Of a stretch of DNA of 64,000 nucleotides, positions 55,488-64,000 are shown one piece after another. The DNA is from Saccharicrinis sp050589685 (GTDB lineage Bacteria; Bacteroidota; Bacteroidia; Bacteroidales; Marinilabiliaceae): the NCBI RefSeq assembly GCF_050589685.1, contig NZ_JBNGOS010000020.1, positions 1 through 64,000 on the forward strand, written 5' to 3'. Every line of letters begins with the position of its first letter. The stretch's first letter is position 1. The notes below the pieces were generated by a model, which saw only the letters and a program-made list of their open reading frames with translations, was not told the origin of the DNA and searched no databases. The position numbers and the translations under genes were made by a program.

Positions 55488-56603
55488 CTATTCTTGAACT
55501 AACTCTTTATAATTCTCTAGCATTAATATATTTTCCACATTACAAAATTCTTTAGCATCATCTGCTGCTGGATGTCCCGGATAAGGAAAGAAAAAATGTG
55601 TTTTTGAATCATTGCGCCAAACCATTGTATAACTTAATTCTGCATTTATCAAAGAATCTTGCAACACAACTCCTAACTTTCGAGTAAACCATAATGAGTC
55701 AGGTATGTTCTCAGAACCCGTTTCTGTTAATGCAGCAAGTTTGTTTTTTTCTTTTGCTGCATTAATAACAACATGAAGCTTTCTTATTACTTCTTTCTCT
55801 CCTTTATACTGTCCAAAATCCCAATAATTATCCATTCCCATAATATCGATAACATCATCTCCCGGGTACCATGTAAGATACTCATCTTTAGTATCGAAAT
55901 TCCTATCTGGTGAATACGCTACTGTCATTTGAGTTAATCCCTTTTGATTTCTTAAATATTCAATAGTAAATCTAAATAAAGTCTTAAATTCCTCTGAAGT
56001 ACAAGACTTTACTCCCCACCAAAACCAACTTCCATCCATTTCGTGCCACGGACGGAAAATGAATGGAATATTTTGTCCATTTTCATCCTTTAACTGACTA
56101 AAAAAATCCGCAATCCTATCTAATTGTGCTTTAAAGGCTATATGATGACTTCCTCCTGGTATAATGTACTTTGCAACAACAGCTCCTCCTGTCCAGGAGC
56201 TCACACTATCTATTGGAGAATGAGGATGCCAACTAAAGGTATTAATCCCTCCCTGTTGATGCCCCCATAAAGCTAATTTTCTCATGGTGACAAACGGCAC
56301 GCTATCAAGATTATGTGTTTTATCAAGCTCAATACCTCCCAATTCCCATCCAAAAATAGATGGGTAGTCTCCTGTGACTCTCTTTACGTCAGATTCTCCA
56401 TCCTCATAGCTCCATCCTATACCATAGGCCAAATCATCCTGATGCCCAAATAGAATACCTTTACCTTTGGAGCATTTAAGTTGTTTAATTATTGAATTGT
56501 CAATTAATTCAGAACATCCCTTACTCTCAAGGCCACAAGCCATTAAGAGTCGCACTGTTATTACCAATAAAATTAGGTATAAAAATATTTTTTTTGCTTT
56601 CAT
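55488..56603 (-). CDS. GH26 lipoprotein mannanase
   Basis: A 371-aa protein with lipobox LLMAC (about 23) and a GH26 domain filling the rest. Acid/base Glu lies in RPWHEMDGSWFWWG (about 188) and the nucleophile in ALTETGSENI (about 289). Residues GIGWSYEDGESDVKRVTGDYP match the GH26 mannobiohydrolase group. A periplasmic location is likely. It and GH130, epimerase and carrier follow in one run, preceded by a 440-bp gap (56604-57043) that probably has its own promoter. Confidence 0.88.
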   Translation of the reverse strand: MKAKKIFLYLILLVITVRLLMACGLESKGCSELIDNSIIKQLKCSKGKGILFGHQDDLAYGIGWSYEDGESDVKRVTGDYPSIFGWELGGIELDKTHNLDSVPFVTMRKLALWGHQQGGINTFSWHPHSPIDSVSSWTGGAVVAKYIIPGGSHHIAFKAQLDRIADFFSQLKDENGQNIPFIFRPWHEMDGSWFWWGVKSCTSEEFKTLFRFTIEYLRNQKGLTQMTVAYSPDRNFDTKDEYLTWYPGDDVIDIMGMDNYWDFGQYKGEKEVIRKLHVVINAAKEKNKLAALTETGSENIPDSLWFTRKLGVVLQDSLINAELSYTMVWRNDSKTHFFFPYPGHPAADDAKEFCNVENILMLENYKELVQE

Positions 56604-57043
56604 AAACTTCTTTTTTAATCAATACCCATACATTAACTGCACATATATAATTATAAGGTGTGAATTTTTATATATTACTCCATGCCAATGGTCTAAATTT
56701 ACTTTGCACCTGTCGGATTTTGGGAATTCGTATAACTAATTGCAATTCTTCTTGTTATTTAAAATGCAACAACACCACAAATCCAATACTCTTAATTGGA
56801 TAAAGTATAGAGGTAATCTAAATTGCTCTGCGAATACAAACAGACTACCTCTAATTTTGATCTATTGAAACCAACTCTCCCCATACCTATATTCCAATCG
56901 ACCTACAAGTCACCTCCTGAATAAATTAAGTTTAAATAATGGTTTATTTCCGGTAAATCACAAACCCATGCATACCATTAAATTAATATACGCTCATTAA
57001 GGTTACATGTAGTTATTCTAAACTCTTAATCCGGGTGCCGACT
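56604..57043. other. Intergenic region upstream of GH26-GH130 unit
   Basis: This region is AT-rich. It holds the inverted repeat TAGAGGTA-a-TCT / AGA-c-TACCTCTA (56807-56852) and TCCAAT-N7-ATTGGA just upstream (about 56781-56799). Both could be regulator sites for the unit that starts at 56603. No gene is visible. Confidence 0.45.
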
Positions 57044-58252
57044 TTATTTTTTAGTAATACGAATCATTAAAGCATCGTTCACACCAATTTTTGCTTTCAA
57101 CGGTTTAGAAGTGTCTCCTAAATTTTTATTATTAAATAAATCCTTTATTTCGCAGATATCATTCTTAAAATCAATGGACTTGTTGTTAATATCATCACCC
57201 ATATCATGTTTAAGCCAATCCCATTTCAACTCAAAATCCTCTTCATTCAAATTTACAAAGACAATAGCCCAATCATCATTTGCAAGAGGTTTTATCCATG
57301 TTTCAATATTATCCTCGTTGCTAAATCTAAAGCCTTGAATTCCCAACTTATCCTGATTAACAGCAATTACACCTTTATTTGATAAAGTTTTATTAGTTTC
57401 AGCAGATGCCTCACGAATATCATTACCCATAATTAGAGGAGAAGCCAATATAGACCACATTGCAAAATGACTTCTATTTTGAGCATCAGTCAAATCATTA
57501 CCAACCTCCATCATATCAAGATCATTCCAATGTCCGGGTCCGGCATACTTGCGAATATCCTTACGCATATTTATGATTTTCCATATTCCCCACGAAGACC
57601 ATGAGCCATGTCCTACTTCGCAATCCCAACAATTAATTATATCCCCGCTAACACGCCACAAATGACCAATTTCCTTACCCCATTTCCAAGGATCGCTATC
57701 GCCCCATTCACAAATACTAAATACAATAGGTCTTCCCGTTGCATACAAGGCATCCCGCATGGTCATATAAGCACCTTCAGCCTTTAACTTTTCAGTATTA
57801 CACCAGTCATACTTAAGAAAATCCACTCCCCAATCCGCATAGGTTTGAGCATCAATATATTCATAACCTCTACTACCAGGATAGCCTGCGCATGTTTTAA
57901 AACCTGCACAATTATAAATTCCGAATTTCAACCCTTTTGAATGAATATAATCTCCTAAAGCTTTCATTCCACTAGGAAACTTAACAGGGTCTCCGTATAA
58001 CCTGCCATTTTCATCACGTTCCATGGCCATCCATCCATCATCCAGTACGAGGTATTCATATCCTGCATCTCGTAAACCGTTATCTACCATAGCATCTGCA
58101 ATTCCTTTAATCAATTCTTCATTGATATCACAACCAAAAGTATTCCAGCTATTCCATCCCATTGGAGGGGTTAAAGCTAAATTTTCTGATTTTTGACTCT
58201 CCGCAATAGAAATACTTAGAACCAAAAGACTTAAAACCAATAATTTCTTCAT
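57044..58252 (-). CDS. GH27 alpha-galactosidase
   Basis: This 402-aa secreted enzyme has signal MKKLLVLSLLVLSISIA and a GH27 (beta/alpha)8 domain: LTPPMGWNSWNTFGCDINE, nucleophile Asp in FLKYDWCNTEK (about 149), acid/base Asp in WRVSGDI (about 202) and a C-terminal beta domain. It removes galactose side chains, which fits galactomannan as substrate. It follows the GH26 lipoprotein gene at 58446 on the same strand. Confidence 0.93.
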   Translation of the reverse strand: MKKLLVLSLLVLSISIAESQKSENLALTPPMGWNSWNTFGCDINEELIKGIADAMVDNGLRDAGYEYLVLDDGWMAMERDENGRLYGDPVKFPSGMKALGDYIHSKGLKFGIYNCAGFKTCAGYPGSRGYEYIDAQTYADWGVDFLKYDWCNTEKLKAEGAYMTMRDALYATGRPIVFSICEWGDSDPWKWGKEIGHLWRVSGDIINCWDCEVGHGSWSSWGIWKIINMRKDIRKYAGPGHWNDLDMMEVGNDLTDAQNRSHFAMWSILASPLIMGNDIREASAETNKTLSNKGVIAVNQDKLGIQGFRFSNEDNIETWIKPLANDDWAIVFVNLNEEDFELKWDWLKHDMGDDINNKSIDFKNDICEIKDLFNNKNLGDTSKPLKAKIGVNDALMIRITKK

Positions 58253-58445
58253 TGTTTTTTATTTTAATTTATATATATATATAACCCATCTCGCATAACG
58301 CCTCATGTATAGTAGCATGTATTACTATTACATTGTGACAACCACAAATCATACAGTTTTCAATACCATTTACGATTACACTTGGCAAGTATGCTCTGAA
58401 AAATAACCACAAATAGTTATTCCTATTCCATAATTAATTCGATTA

Positions 58446-59816
58446 TTATTTTAAATCAGGCATTTCATCCCGTGTGATGACATAGTCTGAACTTACGGCA
58501 TTCATCCACCAATCAGCATTGGCGTGTTCATGATCAGGAGATATAAAAGTATTTGAATGGACATCACTTGTTCTGTCATAGTCATACCAAGGCATAAAAT
58601 ATGACCATTTAGCACCACTTGACCACTGACTTGTAATGGCCGATACATTACCCATTTCACTCAATGTTACCATCTTAGTTGGATATTGATTTTGTATTAA
58701 ATCAAATTGCTCAACAAAATAACCTGTCGTATTATTTCCATAAATATCTCGTCCGATGATATCTACATAATCATCACCGGGGTAAAAGTCATTATCTTTT
58801 GTTTGTGTAGTCCAAACCCAAATCAGGTTGTTTAATCCTTGTATTTCAAAGTATTCAAACATATAAACCCACAAATCTTTATATACTTCAGCATTGGCAT
58901 CGCCCCACCAAAACCATGCAGACCCACCACTATACTCGTATATATTGCCGGCAGCCTCATGCAGAGGGCGCCAAATAACAGGTATATTTTTATCTTTTAA
59001 TAGCTTGAGATAACTTGCCATTTTTGCAAGGTCGGCATTGGCGATATCATTTTCCCAGGTACCTTCTGTTGTAATATTTGAAGCTTTAAAGGTGGTTTCA
59101 TTAGGTTTATAAGTATATACTGATGAACCTTCAAATGTTGGCACCACCCAATGCCATGATGCACCTATTAAACCATTGTTTCTCCACCATTCTTCAACAA
59201 AATCTGTTTTAGAATAATCTATCCAGTTAGCAGGTGAATATGGCAAGTGACCATAATCAAAATTAGTAATTGCCGGATATTTACTGGTATGATATTTTAC
59301 CCATTCAGCCTCATTCAGATTCCATGCTCCACTAGCCTGTGTTGATGAAATACAATTTACTCCATAATTTTCTTTAAGAAAATTATACACATTAACAGCT
59401 TCTACAGATGGATTTTCTACCACTAAATTGGAAGTAATTTCAGTTTCCACTATATCCTCTGTTGTAAATACAATTTGTACTTCTTCTTCAAGGGGAACAT
59501 TAATAGTATTAACCAAAGAGCCTGCTGGAACAATTATTGTATAGGTGGTGCTTTCTGTTAATTCAGTCGTAAAAAGTAATTTTGTAAACGAAGTTTCTAC
59601 TTCAACATCATTATCATTTATGGTTATTCCATGGTTGGGTATGAGTGATATCACCTCATCAAAAACAATTTCTATAGAAGTTGTAACAGCTACATCTGTA
59701 GCATTATTATCTGGAATACTTGATTTAAAATTTGGAGCTAACCTTTCAACCTCTTCACTTTTTGTGCAAGCTATTAGATACACTAATAGCAAACAGCTAA
59801 ATATCATTCTACTCAT
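58446..59816 (-). CDS. Surface GH26 endo-mannanase lipoprotein with Ig-like domain
   Basis: A 456-aa lipoprotein (lipobox YLIAC, then TKSEEVE, acidic residues typical of Bacteroidota surface export). Residues 25-125 are a Big_5/SbsA-like Ig domain (PDNNATDVAVTTSIEIVFDE). The GH26 domain covers about 135-450. Acid/base Glu is in RPLHEAAGNIYEY (about 287) and nucleophile in TLSEMGNV (about 388). The loop SGGSAWFWWGD follows the acid/base. It should make the first cuts in mannan at the cell surface. Confidence 0.88.
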   Translation of the reverse strand: MSRMIFSCLLLVYLIACTKSEEVERLAPNFKSSIPDNNATDVAVTTSIEIVFDEVISLIPNHGITINDNDVEVETSFTKLLFTTELTESTTYTIIVPAGSLVNTINVPLEEEVQIVFTTEDIVETEITSNLVVENPSVEAVNVYNFLKENYGVNCISSTQASGAWNLNEAEWVKYHTSKYPAITNFDYGHLPYSPANWIDYSKTDFVEEWWRNNGLIGASWHWVVPTFEGSSVYTYKPNETTFKASNITTEGTWENDIANADLAKMASYLKLLKDKNIPVIWRPLHEAAGNIYEYSGGSAWFWWGDANAEVYKDLWVYMFEYFEIQGLNNLIWVWTTQTKDNDFYPGDDYVDIIGRDIYGNNTTGYFVEQFDLIQNQYPTKMVTLSEMGNVSAITSQWSSGAKWSYFMPWYDYDRTSDVHSNTFISPDHEHANADWWMNAVSSDYVITRDEMPDLK

Positions 59817-59899
59817 AACTAATCATTTATTCTTTCCCTTATTCACCTGATTTATTAATGAATATACCTATAACAATAAGGCATCCTTAGAGCGTATTT

Positions 59900-59933
59900 T
59901 CAACAGAGTTGTTTTGGCAAACAACTCTGTTGA
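59900..59933. promoter_or_regulatory. Perfect 15-bp hairpin between SGBP and GH genes
   Basis: TCAACAGAGTTGTTT / AAACAACTCTGTTGA with a four-base loop, the strongest stem-loop in the locus. It lies 21 bases after the SGBP stop and may set the ratio between capture proteins and enzymes by RNA processing or partial termination. Confidence 0.75.
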
Positions 59934-59953
59934 TTCATTTCAATTATTAAGTA

Positions 59954-62053
59954 TTACTTAGGGTCAAAACGAAGATTATCTACACTAATCCCGCCAGGAA
60001 TAGGCCCTCCATACATACCATTTGTTCCGCTTGAAAGATCAAGCGTACCTGATAAATTAAGTTGTGCAGGATCAACCGAAACAGTTATCCAATTACCGCT
60101 TGTTGTTGCCGGGAATAGTCCGGTTCCATACCAGTTCCAAGAATCGCCTAATACAAACTGCATGGCAGCATTTTCGGCACCACTTACACCCTCTTCAATG
60201 CGAATATCTAATTTAATCATGTAATTTTCAACATTGTTAATTACCGGTGCTGGAGCACCGCTAGATTGATGGTTACAATTCATAAGCCACCCATCCCCAA
60301 TAGTGGCATCAACATGAAGGAAGGTATTTCCTCCCTCTTCAACAACAGTAGTGTTCCCACTCCAGGAATTATCCCAAGAGCCATTATGATCGCCATGTTG
60401 CTCGTAATCCATAACCATTATTGTTTCTGATGTAATCGGATCTGTACCTCCTATAAATATTTCAGGTAACAAACCTTCTTCACCTTCGTAGGTTATCATT
60501 TTTATCTGACCAAACCCTGTTGTAACATCAAATGGCACATAAACCTCAACCTGAGTATCTGTCTTTATACCATACTCTGTTGCTGAAATTTCACCTGGAA
60601 ATACTAGCTCTTTAATTAAACCTAGGTTAGTTCCTATAATCGTAAGGACTTCGCCTGGGGTAGCCTTGTTTTCACCATAAGATTGAAAGTTTGGCAAGTT
60701 TTGTTGTATCTCTATCTCACTACTTGAAACAACTTCCTCTCCATTTATTGCAATTAAAGTGATTACTCCTGTTATTGCTCCAACCGGAATAGTAACATTT
60801 AACTGGGATTGCAATTGCTGTGTTATTACTCCTTCAATACCTCCTGTAAACATTACTTTATCCACCACATCCAGATTATCTCCAGTAATGACAATATCAG
60901 TATTAGGTTTTGCTGATGCAAGAGTAAATCCCGTAAGAAATGGAGATACTATGGTAATATTTCCTCCTGAAACAGATTTAGCTGATGTGGTAACAAATAT
61001 AACCTCTCCCGTAATAGCCGCACGTGGCACTTCAACGGTTATCTGTGTCGCAGAACCACCATCGATAATTGTTCCTTCAACACCTTCTGCGAAAATAACA
61101 TTATCAATCAGGTCTAGGTCGTCCCCTGTAACAGTTATTGTTTCTCCATTTTTAATTACCGAGGGCGAAACACTAAGAGTCGGTACTATCATCGTAAGAT
61201 CTTCCATTGAACTAATTGTGACACCAGATGCAAGCCCAAGTTCCAGTTTCCCATCTTGTGCATTTATTGGAACAACAACACTTATGGAAGTACCGTTTGC
61301 TTCTGAAAACTCATTCACAACAACACCACCACCAAATGTAATACTTGTAACAAGGTCTAAATTAGTCCCCGAAAAAGTCAACCCGGTTCCTGGCTTAACA
61401 GGATTTGGTGTTAAACCACTAAACGTTGGTGTAACAACTTGTAGCTCTGAATCAGCATAAATAATTATAGGCTCTATGGCTCCGTTAGAAATTGCTATTT
61501 TGCCCGTTTTTGCTTCCTCTGGCACAGTCAGCGTAATTTCTTTACGTGATTTAGTGATAAACATAGTACTATCCACAGCCACACGATCTGTAAAAATTAC
61601 CTCTCCTACCAGGTTTAGGTAATCTCCGTTTAACCTCAGCACATCACCTGGCTTGATTGAAACTGGTGAAAATGATTCAATTGAGATCGGCTCATAGTAT
61701 CCAATCGGTGTTTTTGTTGTAATTACACTTTCACCCGCAAACAATTGTACATATCCTACCTCTGCATCCTGTGGCACTGTTAATTTAATTTCAGTTGAGG
61801 TTTGTGTTACAAATTCAGAACTTGTAATTTCAATGTCTCCAGGTATCATAATGGCATCCACCTGATCCAGGTTTTTACCAATAAAGCGCAATTCTGCTCC
61901 CCTGGCTATAGGCATAGGTCCATAACTACTCAATATTACTTCATCAATACCGTTATTATCATCTTTTTCACATGACGACAATACTGTACACAGTGCTGTA
62001 ACAGCAAACAAAAATGATAGTAATGTTGTTTTTATATATTCTCTTAATTGCAT
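59954..62053 (-). CDS. Surface glycan-binding lipoprotein with six IPT/TIG repeats
   Basis: A 699-aa lipoprotein (LSSCEKDDNNG, surface-export acidic stretch). Six successive IPT/TIG-like Ig repeats of about 80 residues (each with a P-x-x-x-KPG...L..xGxNLD..D.I.F pattern) form a rod to about residue 540. A C-terminal SGBP-B-type binding domain follows (about 550-699: VMDYEQHGDHNGSWDNSW...). It would hold mannan near the SusC/D complex. The repeats are more numerous than in most SGBPs. Confidence 0.85.
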   Translation of the reverse strand: MQLREYIKTTLLSFLFAVTALCTVLSSCEKDDNNGIDEVILSSYGPMPIARGAELRFIGKNLDQVDAIMIPGDIEITSSEFVTQTSTEIKLTVPQDAEVGYVQLFAGESVITTKTPIGYYEPISIESFSPVSIKPGDVLRLNGDYLNLVGEVIFTDRVAVDSTMFITKSRKEITLTVPEEAKTGKIAISNGAIEPIIIYADSELQVVTPTFSGLTPNPVKPGTGLTFSGTNLDLVTSITFGGGVVVNEFSEANGTSISVVVPINAQDGKLELGLASGVTISSMEDLTMIVPTLSVSPSVIKNGETITVTGDDLDLIDNVIFAEGVEGTIIDGGSATQITVEVPRAAITGEVIFVTTSAKSVSGGNITIVSPFLTGFTLASAKPNTDIVITGDNLDVVDKVMFTGGIEGVITQQLQSQLNVTIPVGAITGVITLIAINGEEVVSSSEIEIQQNLPNFQSYGENKATPGEVLTIIGTNLGLIKELVFPGEISATEYGIKTDTQVEVYVPFDVTTGFGQIKMITYEGEEGLLPEIFIGGTDPITSETIMVMDYEQHGDHNGSWDNSWSGNTTVVEEGGNTFLHVDATIGDGWLMNCNHQSSGAPAPVINNVENYMIKLDIRIEEGVSGAENAAMQFVLGDSWNWYGTGLFPATTSGNWITVSVDPAQLNLSGTLDLSSGTNGMYGGPIPGGISVDNLRFDPK

Positions 62054-62074
62054 ATCTAATTGTTTTAAATATTA

Positions 62075-63316
62075 CTACATTGCTACGATACGAATGTTAT
62101 CAATACATATATGTACCCTACAATCTTCTCCATCAACGCCACCATGGTATACGAAAAAGGTTAATCCGCCAAGCATATCGTTTGTTAAATTAGCTCCAGC
62201 ATCTTTACCATCTTGATAATAATGAAACTCAGACATTGGAATTGAAACTGTTACCCAACCATCGGTTTGATAACTCCCTGTCAACACCCAAGGATTCCAT
62301 AATCCACGCATAGTAACATTGTCAGCAATAAAGGCGTTTGTTCCACTAACTTCATAAGGTGTAAAAATCATTTGAAGTGCAGAAGCTTTCCACTCTTCTA
62401 CAACATAGCACTCAAACTTTAATACTGCGCTGTTAAGATCCCCTTCATAAAAAGGCTCATCAGATCTACCATTGGAGGCGTTCCATAAATTAAAACTGAA
62501 GTTATCTTCGTTCCATGTACTTCCAATTTCACCAGCCATATCACCTTCAAAACGTACATAATTTCCATTTATGCCAGCTGGTTCGGTATTGGCAATATTC
62601 CCTGCACGCCAACCTCCTGCAGCATCTAATCCGTCCCAATCCAAAATATAATTGCGATCATCTCGAAAATAAAAAGTAGAAAGACCTGAACCATAAATTG
62701 TTTTAACAGTAACAGGGCCAACACTCGTTCCCAAAGGAACCGTTACGGTAACCTCATCATAGTTCTCACTAACATTTAGAACCTCTCCTTCCAGGTTTCC
62801 GGGAAAAAAAACCTGAAGAGGAACATTTTCATCGTTAATAAAATAATTCCCTTTAATAACGGCCTGCTCTCCATCTGCAATAAATTCACATACCATTGAT
62901 CTAGGAGCCGGAGGAGGTACAACAACATTAAAATCATATATTACCGTATCCTTACCTGCCACCATATATATTTTATTGGATACTTCTTCCGGAATTTCAT
63001 TAGGAATGGTAACAAACATTGAATTTGATGTAATAAAACTCGTATTCAAATAAGCCTGTTTGTCATTGAACCAAATCTCGCGTATGCTCGTCAAATTCTC
63101 CCCTATTAAGGTAATGGTAGAGTTTAAGGAAGCACTTACAATCAAAGAATCTGATTTATCAGGGTTTGCAACCCTGATATAGTCGATACTAGGCACCTCT
63201 TCAGTTATTTCATATTCATGAGGATACTCCTCGCAGGCATTAAATAACAACCCGGCTACAGTAACCATTAACATGAGGTATAAACTATTTTTCTTATTTC
63301 TATTATATGTCATCAT
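62075..63316 (-). CDS. Surface glycan-binding lipoprotein, IPT plus SGBP-B-type domain
   Basis: A 413-aa lipoprotein (lipobox LFNACEEYPHEYE, with acidic residues right after the Cys). Two IPT/TIG-like repeats (about 45-210) precede a C-terminal jelly-roll type binding domain (about 215-410) with exposed aromatic residues (WNEDNFSFNLWNASNGRSDEPF). It is encoded between susD and the larger SGBP, a standard order in Bacteroidota loci. Confidence 0.85.
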   Translation of the reverse strand: MMTYNRNKKNSLYLMLMVTVAGLLFNACEEYPHEYEITEEVPSIDYIRVANPDKSDSLIVSASLNSTITLIGENLTSIREIWFNDKQAYLNTSFITSNSMFVTIPNEIPEEVSNKIYMVAGKDTVIYDFNVVVPPPAPRSMVCEFIADGEQAVIKGNYFINDENVPLQVFFPGNLEGEVLNVSENYDEVTVTVPLGTSVGPVTVKTIYGSGLSTFYFRDDRNYILDWDGLDAAGGWRAGNIANTEPAGINGNYVRFEGDMAGEIGSTWNEDNFSFNLWNASNGRSDEPFYEGDLNSAVLKFECYVVEEWKASALQMIFTPYEVSGTNAFIADNVTMRGLWNPWVLTGSYQTDGWVTVSIPMSEFHYYQDGKDAGANLTNDMLGGLTFFVYHGGVDGEDCRVHICIDNIRIVAM

Positions 63317-63336
63317 ATTGAAGTTCTTTAAGGTAA

Positions 63337-64000
63337 TTAATTATAACCGATTGAACCAAAGTCGAAACTTATTGGATCATCCATTAAACCAGGATTTAAC
63401 GACAAGTCTACTTCTGGGAAAGGAATGGTAAAATCTTCATCTGTTAAGCCTGTAACCTTATGACTTTGAATGTCAAGCCCAGAATTATCATTATGCAAGT
63501 AAAAATTATCCAATCCTAACCAGGTTCCTCTTTCCTGAACTACAATAATACTTTTTGCCATTTCAGGTTTGTAATAATGTAATCTCACCAGGTCATACCA
63601 TCTATCTCCTTCAAAAGCAAATTCCAAACGTCTTTCGTCATATATATCATCAAAAGAAACACTTGTCACATCTTTATGGTTCCCTTTTTGAGCACGGGCA
63701 CGTACAGCATTAAATGCCAATAAAGCTGATGCATCGTTTGTTGCCGACTCATTCCCTAAAACAGCTTCTGCATAGATTAAATACACGTCAGATAATCTCA
63801 GTAAATGTGTACTTAATGGTGTATGCATCCCATCCAGCGTTTCATAGCCCTGAGCCTTGGCATCTGCTAAGCGACCAACAATATGTTTAGCACAATTTGC
63901 TCCTGTACCGCTAACAAAGCTTATAGATCCACCATAAATTCCATCAGATGAGCTATCCCAATTATAGGTAAAGCCCCCCTTATCAGTCCAGAAATAGTCA
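63337..64000 (-). CDS. SusD/RagB-family nutrient-binding protein (partial)
   Basis: The C-terminal part, open to the window edge, so the N-terminus and upstream SusC lie outside. SusD hallmarks are LRLSDVYLIYAEAVLGN, LLAFNAVRARAQ, YDERRLEFAFEGDRWYDLVRL (SusD C-terminal motif) and IPFPEVDLSLNPGL. The frame continues upstream of the internal ATG at 63828 (GRLADAKAQGYETLDG), confirming that this ATG is not the start. It is the capture protein of the mannan locus. Confidence 0.92.
   Translation of the reverse strand, partial: DYFWTDKGGFTYNWDSSSDGIYGGSISFVSGTGANCAKHIVGRLADAKAQGYETLDGMHTPLSTHLLRLSDVYLIYAEAVLGNESATNDASALLAFNAVRARAQKGNHKDVTSVSFDDIYDERRLEFAFEGDRWYDLVRLHYYKPEMAKSIIVVQERGTWLGLDNFYLHNDNSGLDIQSHKVTGLTDEDFTIPFPEVDLSLNPGLMDDPISFDFGSIGYN

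Noticed and set aside
63337..63828. Complete small SusD-like gene starting at 63828
   Set aside because: The frame is open upstream to the window edge with SusD-like coding sequence, so this ATG is internal.

Overview
The window looks like chromosome of an AT-rich member of the Bacteroidota, probably a marine or sediment Marinilabiliales-type Bacteroidia (the order is inference). Evidence: a SusD/SGBP/GH26 polysaccharide locus, a type IX secretion (T9SS) C-terminal domain, lipoproteins with acidic residues after the lipobox Cys, a DUF2027/Smr protein, and few Shine-Dalgarno sites in most of the sequence. Most genes lie on the minus strand.

Layout. (1) 1-2.3 kb: minus-strand arsenic operon arsR-arsC-acr3 with a palindromic operator before arsR. 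(2) 2.5-7.6 kb: GT2 and GT39 glycosyltransferases, a pentapeptide-repeat protein, a decayed reading frame and an alpha/beta-hydrolase lipoprotein. (3) 7.8-13.6 kb: accessory redox cluster around an FNR-type regulator that keeps the CX2CX5C...C iron-sulfur ligand set. It includes a DUF5320 mini-protein, a NifX-type cofactor-binding protein, a frameshifted methyltransferase, a cupin, a radical SAM protein, an Mrp-like remnant and a ferritin-like helical protein. Three copies of an 18-bp dyad (CTCAT-N8-ATGAG) lie at 8543, 9326 and 13813. (4) 14-33 kb: a long co-directional envelope/efflux locus. It runs ECF sigma, one-TM anti-sigma candidate, two Spy/CpxP-like proteins, ABC ATPase, ABC-2 permease fused to an M1-peptidase-like domain, TolC, membrane-fusion lipoprotein, RND pump, a second RND pump fused in frame to an ABC ATPase, an Xre-type regulator and an ABC-2 permease. 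A nine-unit, exactly 21-bp-phased array (15283-15471) sits upstream of the Xre gene. (5) 33-46.3 kb: housekeeping and mixed genes (sensor kinase, DUF2027/Smr, queA, AbgT transporter, YCII protein, AsmA-like protein, beta-carbonic anhydrase, purC, TPR-like lipoprotein). (6) 46.5-48.2 kb: tRNA-Trp, tRNA-Ser and a tyrosine integrase. (7) 48.4-64 kb: beta-(galacto)mannan utilisation locus, cut by the window end inside susD.

The mannan locus reads as a full pathway. Surface SusD and two glycan-binding lipoproteins capture mannan. Three GH26 mannanases with different targeting cut it, and GH27 removes galactose. A MelB-type carrier imports mannobiose, a cellobiose-2-epimerase-family enzyme converts it to mannosyl-glucose, and a GH130 phosphorylase yields mannose-1-phosphate and glucose. 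The efflux locus resembles a metal- or envelope-stress-sensing CnrYXH-like module placed in front of combined ABC and RND export machinery. The RND-ABC fusion and the phased array are the least conventional parts of the window.
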